NCBI GenBank assembly: GCA_038227135.1
Contig: JBBRQC010000003.1
Span: 62,001 to 126,000 of the forward strand
Source of the DNA: UBA4720 sp038227135
GTDB lineage: Bacteria > Gemmatimonadota > Gemmatimonadetes > Gemmatimonadales > Gemmatimonadaceae
Length of the DNA stretch: 64,000 nucleotides
Direction of reading: 5' to 3'
Part shown: piece after piece, positions 16,262 to 24,407 of the stretch
How the letters are laid out: the number at the start of each line of letters is the position of its first letter
Position numbering within the stretch: position 1 is the first letter of the stretch
Notes under the pieces: generated by a model
What the model saw: the letters and a program-made list of their open reading frames with translations, nothing else
What the model was told of the DNA's origin: nothing
Databases searched by the model: none
Program-made: the position numbers and the translations under genes

Positions 16262-18511
16262 ATGCGCAAGCTTTTCTCGTCGCTCCTGATTTGTGCGACC
16301 GGGCTCGCCCTGACGCCTGCTCCCTCCGATACCTCCTTGCGGGGTTTCTTTCCGCAATCGATCCAGGCCCAGCGTGATCTCGAGGCGCGATTCAAGGCAA
16401 TGCCGGATCCGGAGAAAATGAGAGAATCGATGCGCCGGCTGAGTGCACGCCCGCATCACGTTGGCTCCCCGTACGACAAGGACAACGCGGAATGGATTCT
16501 CGGTCAGTTCAAGTCCTATGGATGGGATGCGCACATTGAGAACTTCGATGTTCTTTTCCCGACACCGGTCGAGCGGATAGTGGAGCTCGTTTCTCCCACT
16601 ACATACAAGGCATTGCTCCAGGAGACGGCGCTTTCGGGAGATCCGACATCGAACCAGCAGACGGAACAACTCCCTTCGTACAACGCTTACTCCATCGACG
16701 GGGACGTCACCGGTCCACTCGTTTTCGTGAATTACGGGGTGCCGGCTGACTACGAAGAGCTCGAGCAGCGTGGGGTATCGGTTAAGGGGGCTATCGTGAT
16801 CGCCAAGTACGGCGGCTCCTGGCGCGGAATTAAGCCGAAGGTCGCCGCTGAGCACGGTGCCATCGGATGTCTTATCTACTCAGACCCGAGAGATGACGGC
16901 TATGCGGGTGGCGATGTCTTTCCCGCCGGGCCGATGCGCCCCGCGCAGGGAGTTCAGCGCGGCTCTGTAGCTGACATGCCCGTCTATCCCGGAGATCCCC
17001 TCACCCCCGGCGTTGGCGCGACGAAAGACGCGAAGCGGCTTACGCTTGCACAGGCGCGGACGATCACCAAAATCCCCGTGCTGCCGATCTCGTATGGTGA
17101 TGCGCAGCCGCTCCTCGCTGCTCTTGGCGGTCCTATCGCTCCGGCATCGTGGCGCGGCGGATTGCCAATCACCTATCGCTTGGGATCAGGGCCGGCAAAG
17201 GTCCACCTGCGCGTCAAATCCGATTGGAGTCTCAAGACACTCTACGACGTGATCGCGAGGTTGCCCGGCACGACGGAAGCCGATCAATGGATTGTTCGCG
17301 GCAACCACCACGACGCCTGGGTAAATGGCGCCGAAGATCCGATTTCCGGCCTCGTGGCAGAGCTCGAAGAAGCACGCGCGCTTGGCGCGTTGTACCAGCA
17401 GGGCTGGCGGCCGAAGCGCACGATCATCTACGCGGCCTGGGACGGCGAGGAACCTGGACTCCTGGGGTCGACCGAATGGGCTGAGACCCACGCCGACGAG
17501 CTCAGAACACACGCCGTTGTCTACCTCAATAGCGACAGCAATGGCAGAGGATACCTCGACATAGAGGGATCGCACTCGCTCGAGAAATTCATGAACGGGG
17601 TTGCTCTGGATGTGGAAGATCCTGAATCCGGTGTCAGCTCCTGGAAGCGAATGCAGGCTTCGAGAATCGTCAGAGGATCCCCCGAGAGTCGTCGCGAGGC
17701 GCGCGACCGTGAAGATCTGCGGATCGGCGCGCTCGGGTCAGGGTCCGATTATTCGTCTTTCCTCGATCACCTGGGCGTTGCATCCCTCAATATCGGATAC
17801 GGGGGCGAAGACGATGGTGGCATCTATCACTCGATCTACGACGATTTCTACTGGTACACCCATTTCAGCGACACATCGTTCGTTTACGGACGCGCTCTCG
17901 CGCAAGCCGGAGGCCTTACCGTGCTTCGCCTGGCAAACGCCGATCTCCTTCCATTTGCGTTCTCGAATCTCGTAGAAACCGTGCAGGGCTACGTGAAGGA
18001 TCTCCAATCCGTGCGCGATAAGCGCTCGGAGCAGATCGCGGAGCGCAACAGGCAGATCGAAGAAGGGCTGTTCAAATTCACCAGCGATCCGCGTGATCCG
18101 ATGACGGCTCCGCAGAAAGAGCTACCCGCGCCACAGCTGAACTTTGCGCCGCTGCTCAACGCGCTCGACTCTTTGAACCATGCGGCATCGCGCTACGACC
18201 GGGCCTATAGTCGTGCGGTGACAGAGGGACGTGCAACTAATGCAAAGAGCATAAATGAACGATTGATCCAGGCTGAGCGGGCGCTTACGTCCGCAGAAGG
18301 GCTGAAGAACAGGCCGTGGTATGTGCACATGCTCTATGCGCCCGGTTTCTACACCGGCTACGGAGTGAAGACAATCCCCGGAGTTCGTGAAGCGATCGAG
18401 CAGGGGCAGTGGCAGGACGCTGACAGAGAGATCGCGCGCGCCGCGGCCGCACTGGAGCGCGAAGCCACACTAATCGGTGGAATTGCGGCGGCTTTGCCTG
18501 TCGGAGCCTGA
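16262..18511 (+). CDS. M28 family zinc peptidase (glutamate carboxypeptidase II-like)
   Basis: About 749 residues: an N-terminal signal peptide, a PA domain (G-D-V-T-G-P-L-V-F-V-N-Y-G region with Y-G-G-S-W-R-G), the M28 catalytic domain and a C-terminal helical dimerisation domain. Zinc ligands and catalytic residues can be traced: N-H-H-D-A-W, G-A-E-D-P-I-S-G, D-G-E-E-P-G-L-L-G-S, L-N-S-D-S and Y-H-S-I-Y-D, matching the His-Asp-Glu-Glu-Asp-His series of GCPII. It should cleave C-terminal acidic or other residues from peptides outside the cytoplasm. The frame starts 40 codons earlier, but the ATG at 16262 begins the signal peptide. A strong terminator follows. Confidence 0.9.
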   Translation: MRKLFSSLLICATGLALTPAPSDTSLRGFFPQSIQAQRDLEARFKAMPDPEKMRESMRRLSARPHHVGSPYDKDNAEWILGQFKSYGWDAHIENFDVLFPTPVERIVELVSPTTYKALLQETALSGDPTSNQQTEQLPSYNAYSIDGDVTGPLVFVNYGVPADYEELEQRGVSVKGAIVIAKYGGSWRGIKPKVAAEHGAIGCLIYSDPRDDGYAGGDVFPAGPMRPAQGVQRGSVADMPVYPGDPLTPGVGATKDAKRLTLAQARTITKIPVLPISYGDAQPLLAALGGPIAPASWRGGLPITYRLGSGPAKVHLRVKSDWSLKTLYDVIARLPGTTEADQWIVRGNHHDAWVNGAEDPISGLVAELEEARALGALYQQGWRPKRTIIYAAWDGEEPGLLGSTEWAETHADELRTHAVVYLNSDSNGRGYLDIEGSHSLEKFMNGVALDVEDPESGVSSWKRMQASRIVRGSPESRREARDREDLRIGALGSGSDYSSFLDHLGVASLNIGYGGEDDGGIYHSIYDDFYWYTHFSDTSFVYGRALAQAGGLTVLRLANADLLPFAFSNLVETVQGYVKDLQSVRDKRSEQIAERNRQIEEGLFKFTSDPRDPMTAPQKELPAPQLNFAPLLNALDSLNHAASRYDRAYSRAVTEGRATNAKSINERLIQAERALTSAEGLKNRPWYVHMLYAPGFYTGYGVKTIPGVREAIEQGQWQDADREIARAAAALEREATLIGGIAAALPVGA

Positions 18512-18532
18512 CCGCCAAATTCATCAGATGCA

Positions 18533-18565
18533 GAAAGCGGCCGCTGTGAATGGCGGCCGCTTTTT
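18533..18565 (+). terminator. Rho-independent terminator of the M28 peptidase gene
   Basis: AAAGCGGCCGC and GCGGCCGCTTT pair around an eight-base loop, followed by TTTT on the plus strand. It may also stop minus-strand transcription, since the stem is flanked by A residues on the left. Confidence 0.85.
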
Positions 18566-18596
18566 GTGCCTTACCTGAGATCTCTCAGTACGCCGC

Positions 18597-20155
18597 CTAG
18601 TAGTTCAACCGAAACCCGCGCGCTGGCTGCGGGATGAAATCCTTGATCACCGACAGGGTGTCTCGATACACGTGATTGAACACGTTGTCGCAATGGAGGC
18701 TGATGTTATTCACCAGGCGTTGTCGTGTGAGCCGTACACCGACGCCGAGATTCACAATGGCGTATCCGGCAGTTGGAGTGTCTCCCTCGCCGAGCCGGGT
18801 TTGCCTCGCCGCTGCACGTGTTTCGATCATTCCCAATTAGACAGGATCCTGGTACGTAAGACGCAGCAGGCCTCGTAGCGGAAGCGTGAAGGGAAGCGGC
18901 ACGGGCTGTCTGGTATCCTCGGCGTTCACGTAATCGGCGTCTGCCTTGATGGCAAGATTCTCGACAGGTTGGACCGTGACGCTGGCTTCGAGACCAGACA
19001 GACGTGCGTCAGTCGCGCCAAACTGACGCACCGGAAATCCCTGAATGGTGTCGCCGCGCAGAAATCCGTAGATGTAGTGACTGATGTGGTTCACGCTAGG
19101 GCGAGAACTCGAAGAACACGTTTGCGAAGTTTCCTTTGAGCGATGCGTCCACCCCCAGCCCGCTTTCGGGGCCCAGTCCGGTTGTGCCGATGGTGTACGT
19201 CCCGCTCGGGGCATCGAGTCCGTTCGCGAATAATTCCTGCACCGTCGCGTTTGAATCTTGCTGTAGTCGTATCACAGACCGGCCTGCAAGCGAGTGTTTT
19301 CAGCCGCGGGATATTCCTCGAAGGCGTATCCCGCAATCCCGCTTGTACGAGAGTTTGGACCGAGCGGCTCATCACCTTCTATCGTGAGGTCTTCGATGTT
19401 CGTCCACAGCCCGAGTGTGCCCTGGAGTTTCCCGAGTGGCTGGTGCTGAAGCTGCACCACGCCGTTGAACGCCCGCTTGTGGAAATGATTGGCTCGAGGA
19501 TCGGAGACGCCGTTCGCATCCTGCGCCGTCGGAAATTCCGAGTGATTGTAGTCGTTGAAGCTTCCGTTGAATCTCAGTTGTTTGGCGAATGACAGATCGG
19601 AATTGAGCAGGCTCCGGAACTCGATTGTGTTACGGCGCTCCGCTATTCGTGATGTAGTGGGAGGCACGTTCACAAAATCCGGATTGGGTGGCACCCCCGG
19701 TATACCATAGTTCACTTCGAAGTGCTTGCCGCCGATCCCGAATGTTCCGACGCCGCCCTGATAGGCATAGCCGAGGCCCGCTTCCCCGCTATGGTCGAAC
19801 GTCTGCGGCATGCGGTCGAGATTGAAGACTGTGCCAGTGCCCGGATCAGTGTAGCTCCCGGAAGGAATCCGGATGTTGTTGGCTCGGACTCCTCCCGCCG
19901 AGACGCGAAAGGCTTGATTCCCCTTGCTGAAGACATTGTTGACGTACGCTGCGCCTCCACCGCTGACCGTGTTTCCCTCAGCTGCAACCGTGCCCGACAC
20001 TGAGTGATCCGACACCGAGGGAACAATTTCGGTAATCACGTTCACGAGCCCGCCGATCGTGCTCGGACTGTAGAGGATTGTCGCTGGACCGCGAACTACG
20101 TCGACCTGGGAGATGCTGATCGCCTCGATCGGAGCGCTGGGCTCGAGACTCGACT
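18597..20155 (-). pseudogene. TonB-dependent receptor, decayed
   Basis: Three minus-strand frames together read as an outer-membrane receptor. The rightmost (to 19272) carries plug-domain text QVDVVRGPATILYSPSTIGG and barrel strands; the next carries A-N-G-L-D-A-P-S-G-T-Y and Y-I-Y-G-F-L-R-G-D-T-I; the last ends F-I-P-Q-P-A-R-G-F-R-L-N-Y. Damage seen: the signal peptide and first plug part are missing at 20155; a TGA stands at 19274-19272 where G-L-R-Y-D-Y is expected (CGA to TGA); about 100 codons are missing right after it; and there are stops or frame changes near 19095 and 18837. Its product cannot be made. Confidence 0.85.
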
Positions 20156-20328
20156 GGCTGTCAATCGGGATCGGGATGATCCCGCGCGGTGAAGTCGGAC
20201 TCATCTTCGCCAACATCGGCTTGACCCTCGTCGTGCGCAGTGAGCGCATTATCGATGCGGCGACCTACTCGGCGGTCGTGATCATGGTGATGTTGACAAC
20301 GCTGATCACGCCGCCGGCACTCAAGTGA
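20156..20328 (+). pseudogene. 3' remnant of a monovalent cation/H+ antiporter
   Basis: The plus strand reads L-S-I-G-I-G-M-I-P-R-G-E-V-G-L-I-F-A and ends in the V-M-L-T-T-L-I-T-P-P-A-L-K hydrophobic tail. This is the C-terminal part of CPA-type Na+/H+ antiporters; the M-I-P-R-G-E-V motif is diagnostic of the family. Only about 57 codons remain, and everything upstream is replaced by the receptor pseudogene on the other strand. No start codon or function is expected. Confidence 0.75.
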
Positions 20329-20332
20329 AGTC

Positions 20333-21598
20333 TCAATAGACGAAGATCAGGTTAGCCGCTACGGTCGTCTGCTTGTCAGAGAGCGTGCCTCGCTTGCTGA
20401 GGATCGGTTGGTTCGCCTTGTCATAGCGCGCTTCGCCCCGCAGCAGGACGTGGTCGGTGAACTTGTAAGCAGGCGTGAACGTAACCTCCGACAGCGTGCC
20501 TTTTGTGGTCGTTCCGAGGCGCACACCGCCGTCATCGTGAAAGGTTTCACCTCGTAGCGCGACGGAGAATTTGTCCGTCAGCGCGAGCGTCGCGTAGCCG
20601 GCAATCCCTTTCCAAATCGCATCGGATCCGGGACTCACGACGCTCGTGCCGTTTTCCTTCCCGTAATCACCGTTCACCCCGAGCGTGAGCGCTTTTGTTG
20701 CCCTAAAAATGCCCGCCACGTCGAACACATTGCGATTCGTGTGATTGTCCCTCGCGAGCTCCGGCCCTCCGATCCAGTTCAGGAACACGCTTAGCGGCGC
20801 TATCGGTGTCAGGGCGAGCTGCGCTCCAACGGACTTCGAGCGGTTATCGTCGCGCACAAGGTCCCACCCATTGACCACTCCGACCATCGCGGTCACCTGG
20901 CTCGAAAAGGCGTAGCTCGCCTTGACACCTGTGTGCGTAAACGGAATGGCGTAGCCGAAGAGGAGCGACCTGCTATAGTTGTCATTGTAACCGTCGTATC
21001 CTTCGATCACCTCGTAGCCCATGTGGGTGATGTACTTGCCCACATCGAAACGCAGACCGGACCCGATGGGCGCGATGTAGCTCACGAACGCCTGCTGCAG
21101 GTCAAATTGGGCTACGGTCTGGTCCTGTGACTTTGCGATTTGCGGGATCGAGTTGCCGGCGGTGAAGTCCACGCGAAAGCCGGCGTCATTCGGCTTGGAA
21201 GGTGCGATCTGCACCACCAGCTCGGCGACATCGAGGTTGAAGGAGTTGTCATTGAAATCGAACACGTGGTAACTGTTCGTGCCGGTCGCGGGGCGATTCG
21301 TGTTGTAGATGTATGCAGTGGAGACGAAGGCGTTGACCGCGAGTTCATCGAACCATTTCGGGAGTGCGGTGGCAGTCTTGGTGGTTGAGGCTATGCTGTC
21401 GGCGGGCGTCTTGCCGGAATCTGCCCGAGCAGGAACGGTGGCGATCAGGTGAGCCCCCTGCGAATTCTCCGCCTGTCCGCTGGCGGTTGCCGCGGCAAAC
21501 GACAGCACGAGCATGGCCCCATAGAGACTCATTGTGCACGGACTGGCCCTGGACGTGGCAACCAAAGTGCGGGCGGCTCCGGATGTTCGATGAATCAT
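20333..21598 (-). CDS. Outer-membrane porin, putative beta-barrel porin-2 family
   Basis: A 421-residue protein with a long N-terminal signal region (to about residue 42, A-T-A-S-G-Q) and a barrel of alternating strands ending in T-V-A-A-N-L-I-F-V-Y with the C-terminal aromatic typical of outer-membrane proteins. The body (F-N-L-D-V-A-E-L-V-V-Q, Y-I-T-H-M-G-Y-E-V-I-E) resembles BBP2 porins. Start ATG at 21598 has a full AAGGAGGTCG Shine-Dalgarno. It lies after the P-II/amt remnants on the same strand, so it may have been the porin of an ammonium uptake operon. The stop is four bases from the antiporter remnant. Confidence 0.8.
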   Translation of the reverse strand: MIHRTSGAARTLVATSRASPCTMSLYGAMLVLSFAAATASGQAENSQGAHLIATVPARADSGKTPADSIASTTKTATALPKWFDELAVNAFVSTAYIYNTNRPATGTNSYHVFDFNDNSFNLDVAELVVQIAPSKPNDAGFRVDFTAGNSIPQIAKSQDQTVAQFDLQQAFVSYIAPIGSGLRFDVGKYITHMGYEVIEGYDGYNDNYSRSLLFGYAIPFTHTGVKASYAFSSQVTAMVGVVNGWDLVRDDNRSKSVGAQLALTPIAPLSVFLNWIGGPELARDNHTNRNVFDVAGIFRATKALTLGVNGDYGKENGTSVVSPGSDAIWKGIAGYATLALTDKFSVALRGETFHDDGGVRLGTTTKGTLSEVTFTPAYKFTDHVLLRGEARYDKANQPILSKRGTLSDKQTTVAANLIFVY

Positions 21599-21608
21599 TT
21601 CGACCTCC

Positions 21609-22439
21609 TTAGGTGTGGTGGTACCATACGATCGAATCAGTTGTGCTCGAAACGCTTAGCCAGCAATCGGGTGAGCCATCGGCCGAGAGGAGTCCCAGCG
21701 CACTCGTCGCCTGCTGGGAGCTCCACGCGACATGGTCGGTTAGGCTGCTGCATCGTCCTTGGTCGACACCGTGAGAATCACGCTCTCGGAGCCGCTGATC
21801 ATGTACTCGGGGTGGGCCGATGAACCGTGTTCGTGCAGGTCCAGCCCCTCGAGCTCTCCCTCCGGCGACACGCGCAGCGTACCGGTTGCCTTGACGGCGT
21901 ACATCAGCACCATCGCGGACACGAACGTGGCCGCGGTGACGGCCGCGCTGCCTATGAGTTGGGCTTTCAGCGTTCCGAACCCGCCGCCATAGAAGAGTCC
22001 ACTCACAACGATCGAGACATCCGACCCAGTCGGCGTTGGCACGCCGTACTTGCCGGCGGCGCTGCAATGAGTGCTTCTGGACTTCGTCGACGGTTACCGG
22101 CGTCAATGCGGCGTTGTCCCTCTCTCCAGTACGAATGCGGACGACGCGATCGAGCGGCTGGACGAAGATCTTCCCGTCGCCCACCATGCCGGTGCGCGCG
22201 GACTCGACGATCGCATTAATGGTTGCCTCGACGAACGGCTCCGAGCAGGCCATCTCGATCTTGACCTTCTCGTGAAATTGCAGGAGGAGCTTCGTTCCTC
22301 GCCTTACCGTCACTGTGTCGCGCTCTCCGCCGTGACCGCTGGCGCGCGTGATGGTGATCCCCGTGACGCCAGCCCGGAATAGGGCTTCCTTAACGGCAGG
22401 GAGGCGATCGGGACGGATAACACAGCTGATGAGTTTCAT
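21609..22439 (-). CDS. glnK: P-II family nitrogen regulator, fused out of frame to amt remnant
   Basis: Codons 1-125 (22439 to about 22065) encode a full P-II signal protein: MKLISCVIRP start, the G-H-G-G-E-R-D T-loop base, G-D-G-K-I-F-V and V-R-I-R-T-G-E-R. P-II proteins are cytoplasmic trimers that sense 2-oxoglutarate, ATP and ADP, and gate ammonium channels. After T-P-V-T-V-D-E-V-Q the natural stop is missing and the frame runs on through the amt remnant in the wrong frame to 21609, giving a 276-residue product with an Arg-rich tail. Residue 51, uridylylated Tyr in E. coli, is Leu here. GGAG lies eight bases before the ATG. A structured leader lies upstream. Confidence 0.8.
   Translation of the reverse strand: MKLISCVIRPDRLPAVKEALFRAGVTGITITRASGHGGERDTVTVRRGTKLLLQFHEKVKIEMACSEPFVEATINAIVESARTGMVGDGKIFVQPLDRVVRIRTGERDNAALTPVTVDEVQKHSLQRRRQVRRANADWVGCLDRCEWTLLWRRVRNAESPTHRQRGRHRGHVRVRDGADVRRQGNRYAARVAGGRARGAGPARTRFIGPPRVHDQRLRERDSHGVDQGRCSSLTDHVAWSSQQATSALGLLSADGSPDCWLSVSSTTDSIVWYHHT
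21740..22070 (-). pseudogene. amt: 3' remnant of ammonium transporter gene
   Basis: About 105 codons matching the C-terminus of Amt/MEP channels: S-G-L-F-Y-G-G-G, two last membrane segments, then L-R-V-S-P-E-G-E-L-E-G-L-D-L-H-E-H-G-S-S-A-H-P cytoplasmic tail, where P-II proteins act on the channel. Normal Amt length is about 400-450, so some 300 codons with the pore are missing. The break falls where P-II loses its stop codon, near 22065. Confidence 0.8.
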
Positions 22440-22548
22440 CGCTCGGGCTCCGCCAGATATGTGACGGCCAGCGCTGCGCTCCTTATGAATCCCTTCACGT
22501 TCTCCTCCAGGCGAGACAGGAGAGTTGATCCTGCGAAAAACAAAGCAC

Positions 22549-22585
22549 AAAAAAGCCCCCGCTTTCATCCATCGAAACGCGAGGG
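22549..22585 (-). terminator. Terminator in the glnK leader
   Basis: On the minus strand CCCTCGC-G-TTTC pairs with GAAA-GCGGGGG (one bulged G, one G-U) and is followed by TTTTTT. It lies about 110 bases before the glnK start and about 165 bases after a promoter. Confidence 0.75.
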
Positions 22586-22750
22586 CAGTAGAAATGAGCT
22601 TGTCAGCTTGGCGGCTCTACCCAGAACGTTCGATCACGTCCCACAGCATCTGTGGGAGCGGACGATTATTCGCAGGCATCGAGAGAGCGAAGTGACAAGT
22701 TGAGAGCGACATGGCTGAGCTATTATCGGCGGAGGAGACGAGTGCGGATG
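22586..22750 (-). ncRNA. Candidate leader RNA or small RNA upstream of glnK
   Basis: Transcription from the promoter at 22785-22757 should start near 22750 and would meet the terminator at 22585-22549, giving a transcript of about 200 bases with no clear ORF. It includes a perfect hairpin CCCACAG-ATG-CTGTGGG (about 22649-22665) and other short pairing. It could be an attenuator or riboswitch controlling glnK, or a free small RNA. No known class was matched with confidence; glutamine-type and 6S motifs were considered and not confirmed. Confidence 0.5.
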
Positions 22751-22756
22751 CGGGCA

Positions 22757-22785
22757 AGCATACCATCCCATTATTCGGATGTCAA
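22757..22785 (-). promoter_or_regulatory. Promoter of the glnK leader
   Basis: TTGACA (22785-22780), a 17-base spacer, TATGCT (22762-22757) on the minus strand, with AT-rich sequence upstream (22786-22900) that could act as an UP element. Confidence 0.65.
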
Positions 22786-23029
22786 ATAGAATATGCATTT
22801 TGGACAGATATATTAAGTCAATATGCAACTTTTATGGACTTAAATGCCAAACTTTGCTAACAAACTTGCAGCAATAGCAATCTTGACTGCGCACCGTGCA
22901 AATATGCCACAGCCTTGATTCTTAGCAGGGCCTTGATTCTTTAGGAAGAGAGAGGCGTAGGGGGCCACTAAGAGGAGCGCGTGAGGAGCCCGCGACCGGA
23001 ACGGAGCAGAGAGGCGGGCGATCTCGGCC
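22786..23029. other. Intergenic: AT-rich block, short direct repeat, purine-rich block
   Basis: 22786-22910 is markedly AT-rich relative to its surroundings. GCCTTGATTCTT occurs twice, at 22912 and 22930 (18-base step). 22940-23020 is rich in G and A on the plus strand. No credible gene was seen. Confidence 0.4.
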
Positions 23030-23064
23030 GAAAAACATAAAGGCCGCCAAAGAAGCTGGCGGCC
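23030..23064 (-). terminator. Terminator beyond the truncated tRNA-Phe copy
   Basis: GGCCGCCA-GCTTCTT-TGGCGGCC, an eight-base perfect stem on the minus strand, followed by TTTATGTTTTT. It is probably the original terminator of tRNA-Phe before an element was inserted. Confidence 0.75.
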
Positions 23065-23106
23065 CTGGATTCATATTCATGTCGGTTTCGGAAATGACCG
23101 ACGCTG

Positions 23107-23153
23107 AGTGGCTAGGGACGGAATCGAACCGCCGACACGCGGATTTTCAGTCC
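23107..23153 (-). repeat. Direct repeat copy A: 3' half of tRNA-Phe (att site)
   Basis: 47 bases identical to 24849-24895, covering the anticodon loop, variable region, T arm and acceptor 3' side of tRNA-Phe plus two following bases. The 5' half of the tRNA is absent here and replaced by unrelated sequence. This is the arrangement left when a tyrosine integrase inserts an element at a tRNA 3' end. Confidence 0.85.
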
Positions 23154-23644
23154 CCGAATTTGAGTTCGCCTTGGTACCCGTGCAAGTGCTGGCGTTCCAG
23201 CAAGTGGCAGTTAGTTCACAAGTTATTTGAACCTGAGTTGGATCTAATTTCCTCAAGAGTTTCCGAAGTTCAAGGAGCTTCGGGCGAAACTCGGGCGTCA
23301 AATAAGTGCAACTCCTCCGGTGAGCGAGATAAGCCTGCTCCTGCGCCCAAAGCAGGGCAAAATAGAAATCAAACTACGACAAATTGTCGGGTTAGCTGGG
23401 AGAACAGGGCGTCGGCGCCGTACTTCTCCGACATGAAAACCGGAAAATGTCGGGGGGAACTGACTCCTGGCAACGATGCCCGACGTCGATCTCAGAAACT
23501 ATCCGCCATGATCGACGAACGGTTCAAGAATCTCAAGGCAAGGCACAGCAAAGGCCGGGTAGACGGTCACGAACGCGAAGCAAGTTGCGAATTAAGCGGC
23601 CAGCGAGCGCATAGCCTGGCGAGGCATCATGGCCGTCGTTCGCC
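23154..23644. other. Stretch without a recognisable gene inside the tRNA-Phe island
   Basis: About 490 bases, more AT-rich than the core genome. A plus-strand frame stays open through it, but that frame also runs through the tRNA copy and has no protein-like composition, so it is not counted. It may be the worn remains of an integrase or cargo gene. Confidence 0.4.
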
Positions 23645-23977
23645 TTAGCCCGCTGACGCGAAAGCATTGCTCAACGGCGCCCTCGTGATCGCGCTGTGCT
23701 CTCCCAGCATGTCGAACAGCTTTGCGCTGATATTGCTGACGGCAGGGCTCGACTTGAGCGCCGCGACGATCGGACCGGCCATATAGGAGTCCGCCGCAGT
23801 CTTGCTCTCGAAAAGGTAGATGCCGCCAGCTTCGCTTTCCGATTCGTTCATCAACCAGATTTTCCAGCGGAGTCCGGGCACGTCCGCAATCGGTTGTGCT
23901 GCGCCGAGCCACGCCGCTTCCAGATCGGCGCGCGGGATATTGAACTTGAGATTCAGCTGCAGTATTTGCTCTGGCAT
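23645..23977 (-). CDS. YdhR-like putative monooxygenase
   Basis: A 110-residue dimeric alpha/beta-barrel (ferredoxin-like) protein resembling E. coli YdhR. Seen: L-Q-L-N-L-K-F-N start strand, P-G-L-R-W-K-I-W-L-M-N-E with the buried Trp, and E-A-G-G-I-Y-L-F-E, all in the order of the family, then I-S-A-K-L-F-D. YdhR-type proteins are suggested to oxidise aromatic compounds without a cofactor, but this is not proven. ATG at 23977 has CAGGAG upstream with a six-base spacer. It is the only recognisable cargo in the tRNA-Phe island. Confidence 0.8.
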   Translation of the reverse strand: MPEQILQLNLKFNIPRADLEAAWLGAAQPIADVPGLRWKIWLMNESESEAGGIYLFESKTAADSYMAGPIVAALKSSPAVSNISAKLFDMLGEHSAITRAPLSNAFASAG

Positions 23978-24029
23978 TGGGTTCTCCTGTTGATTCAAAC
24001 TGCCAATCGCATGCAGACATGTCAAATGA

Positions 24030-24061
24030 CAAAGAGGCGTGAATCTCTCCACGCCTCTTTG
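24030..24061. terminator. Bidirectional terminator-like hairpin
   Basis: CAAAGAGGCGTG-loop-CACGCCTCTTTG, a 12-base perfect stem with an eight-base loop. The stem ends give A/T-rich flanks on both strands. It stands before the ydhR-like gene with no gene on its right, so it may mark the end of a lost gene. Confidence 0.65.
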
Positions 24062-24407
24062 TTTCGCGCTACTCCGTATCGCTGTCGTCTCGCTGCGCGA
24101 CGAAAGTCTGTTGGGGTTATACGCGAGTGTTCGGATCGTTCATTCCGCCTTGAGTCGGTTCCCTTTCCCGACGCAGTGCACGGATTCAGATTCCTATCCC
24201 CGACCGCCGTTCATAGGCCATCGGCGCTCCAAGCGTCAATGGTTTCTCGCGCCGGGACACTTCTGCAAAATTCACTTGTCAAAAATGTGACTGGGGGTGA
24301 AGCGAAAACGGGGCTTGTCTATATACCCCGGAGCACGCTGACGGGTTAGTAGATATCCTCCGGCAGGAGTTCACCTTGCGAGCCGCCATTAGGCGCGGCT
24401 ACCGGAT

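Noticed and set aside
22586..22750. 6S RNA or known glutamine riboswitch
   Set aside because: Length and hairpins are suggestive, but no diagnostic conserved bases were matched by eye; left as an unclassified leader.
22634..22828. Minus-strand 64-codon frame over the glnK promoter
   Set aside because: It overlaps the promoter and leader hairpins and shows no protein-like pattern.
23077..23301. Minus-strand frame that reads into the tRNA copy (N-P-R-V-G-G-S-I-P-S-L)
   Set aside because: This is translated tRNA; such ends are seen after integrases, but no integrase motif is present upstream.
23079..23648. 189-codon plus-strand frame
   Set aside because: It reads through the tRNA-Phe repeat and has no protein-like pattern; open by chance.
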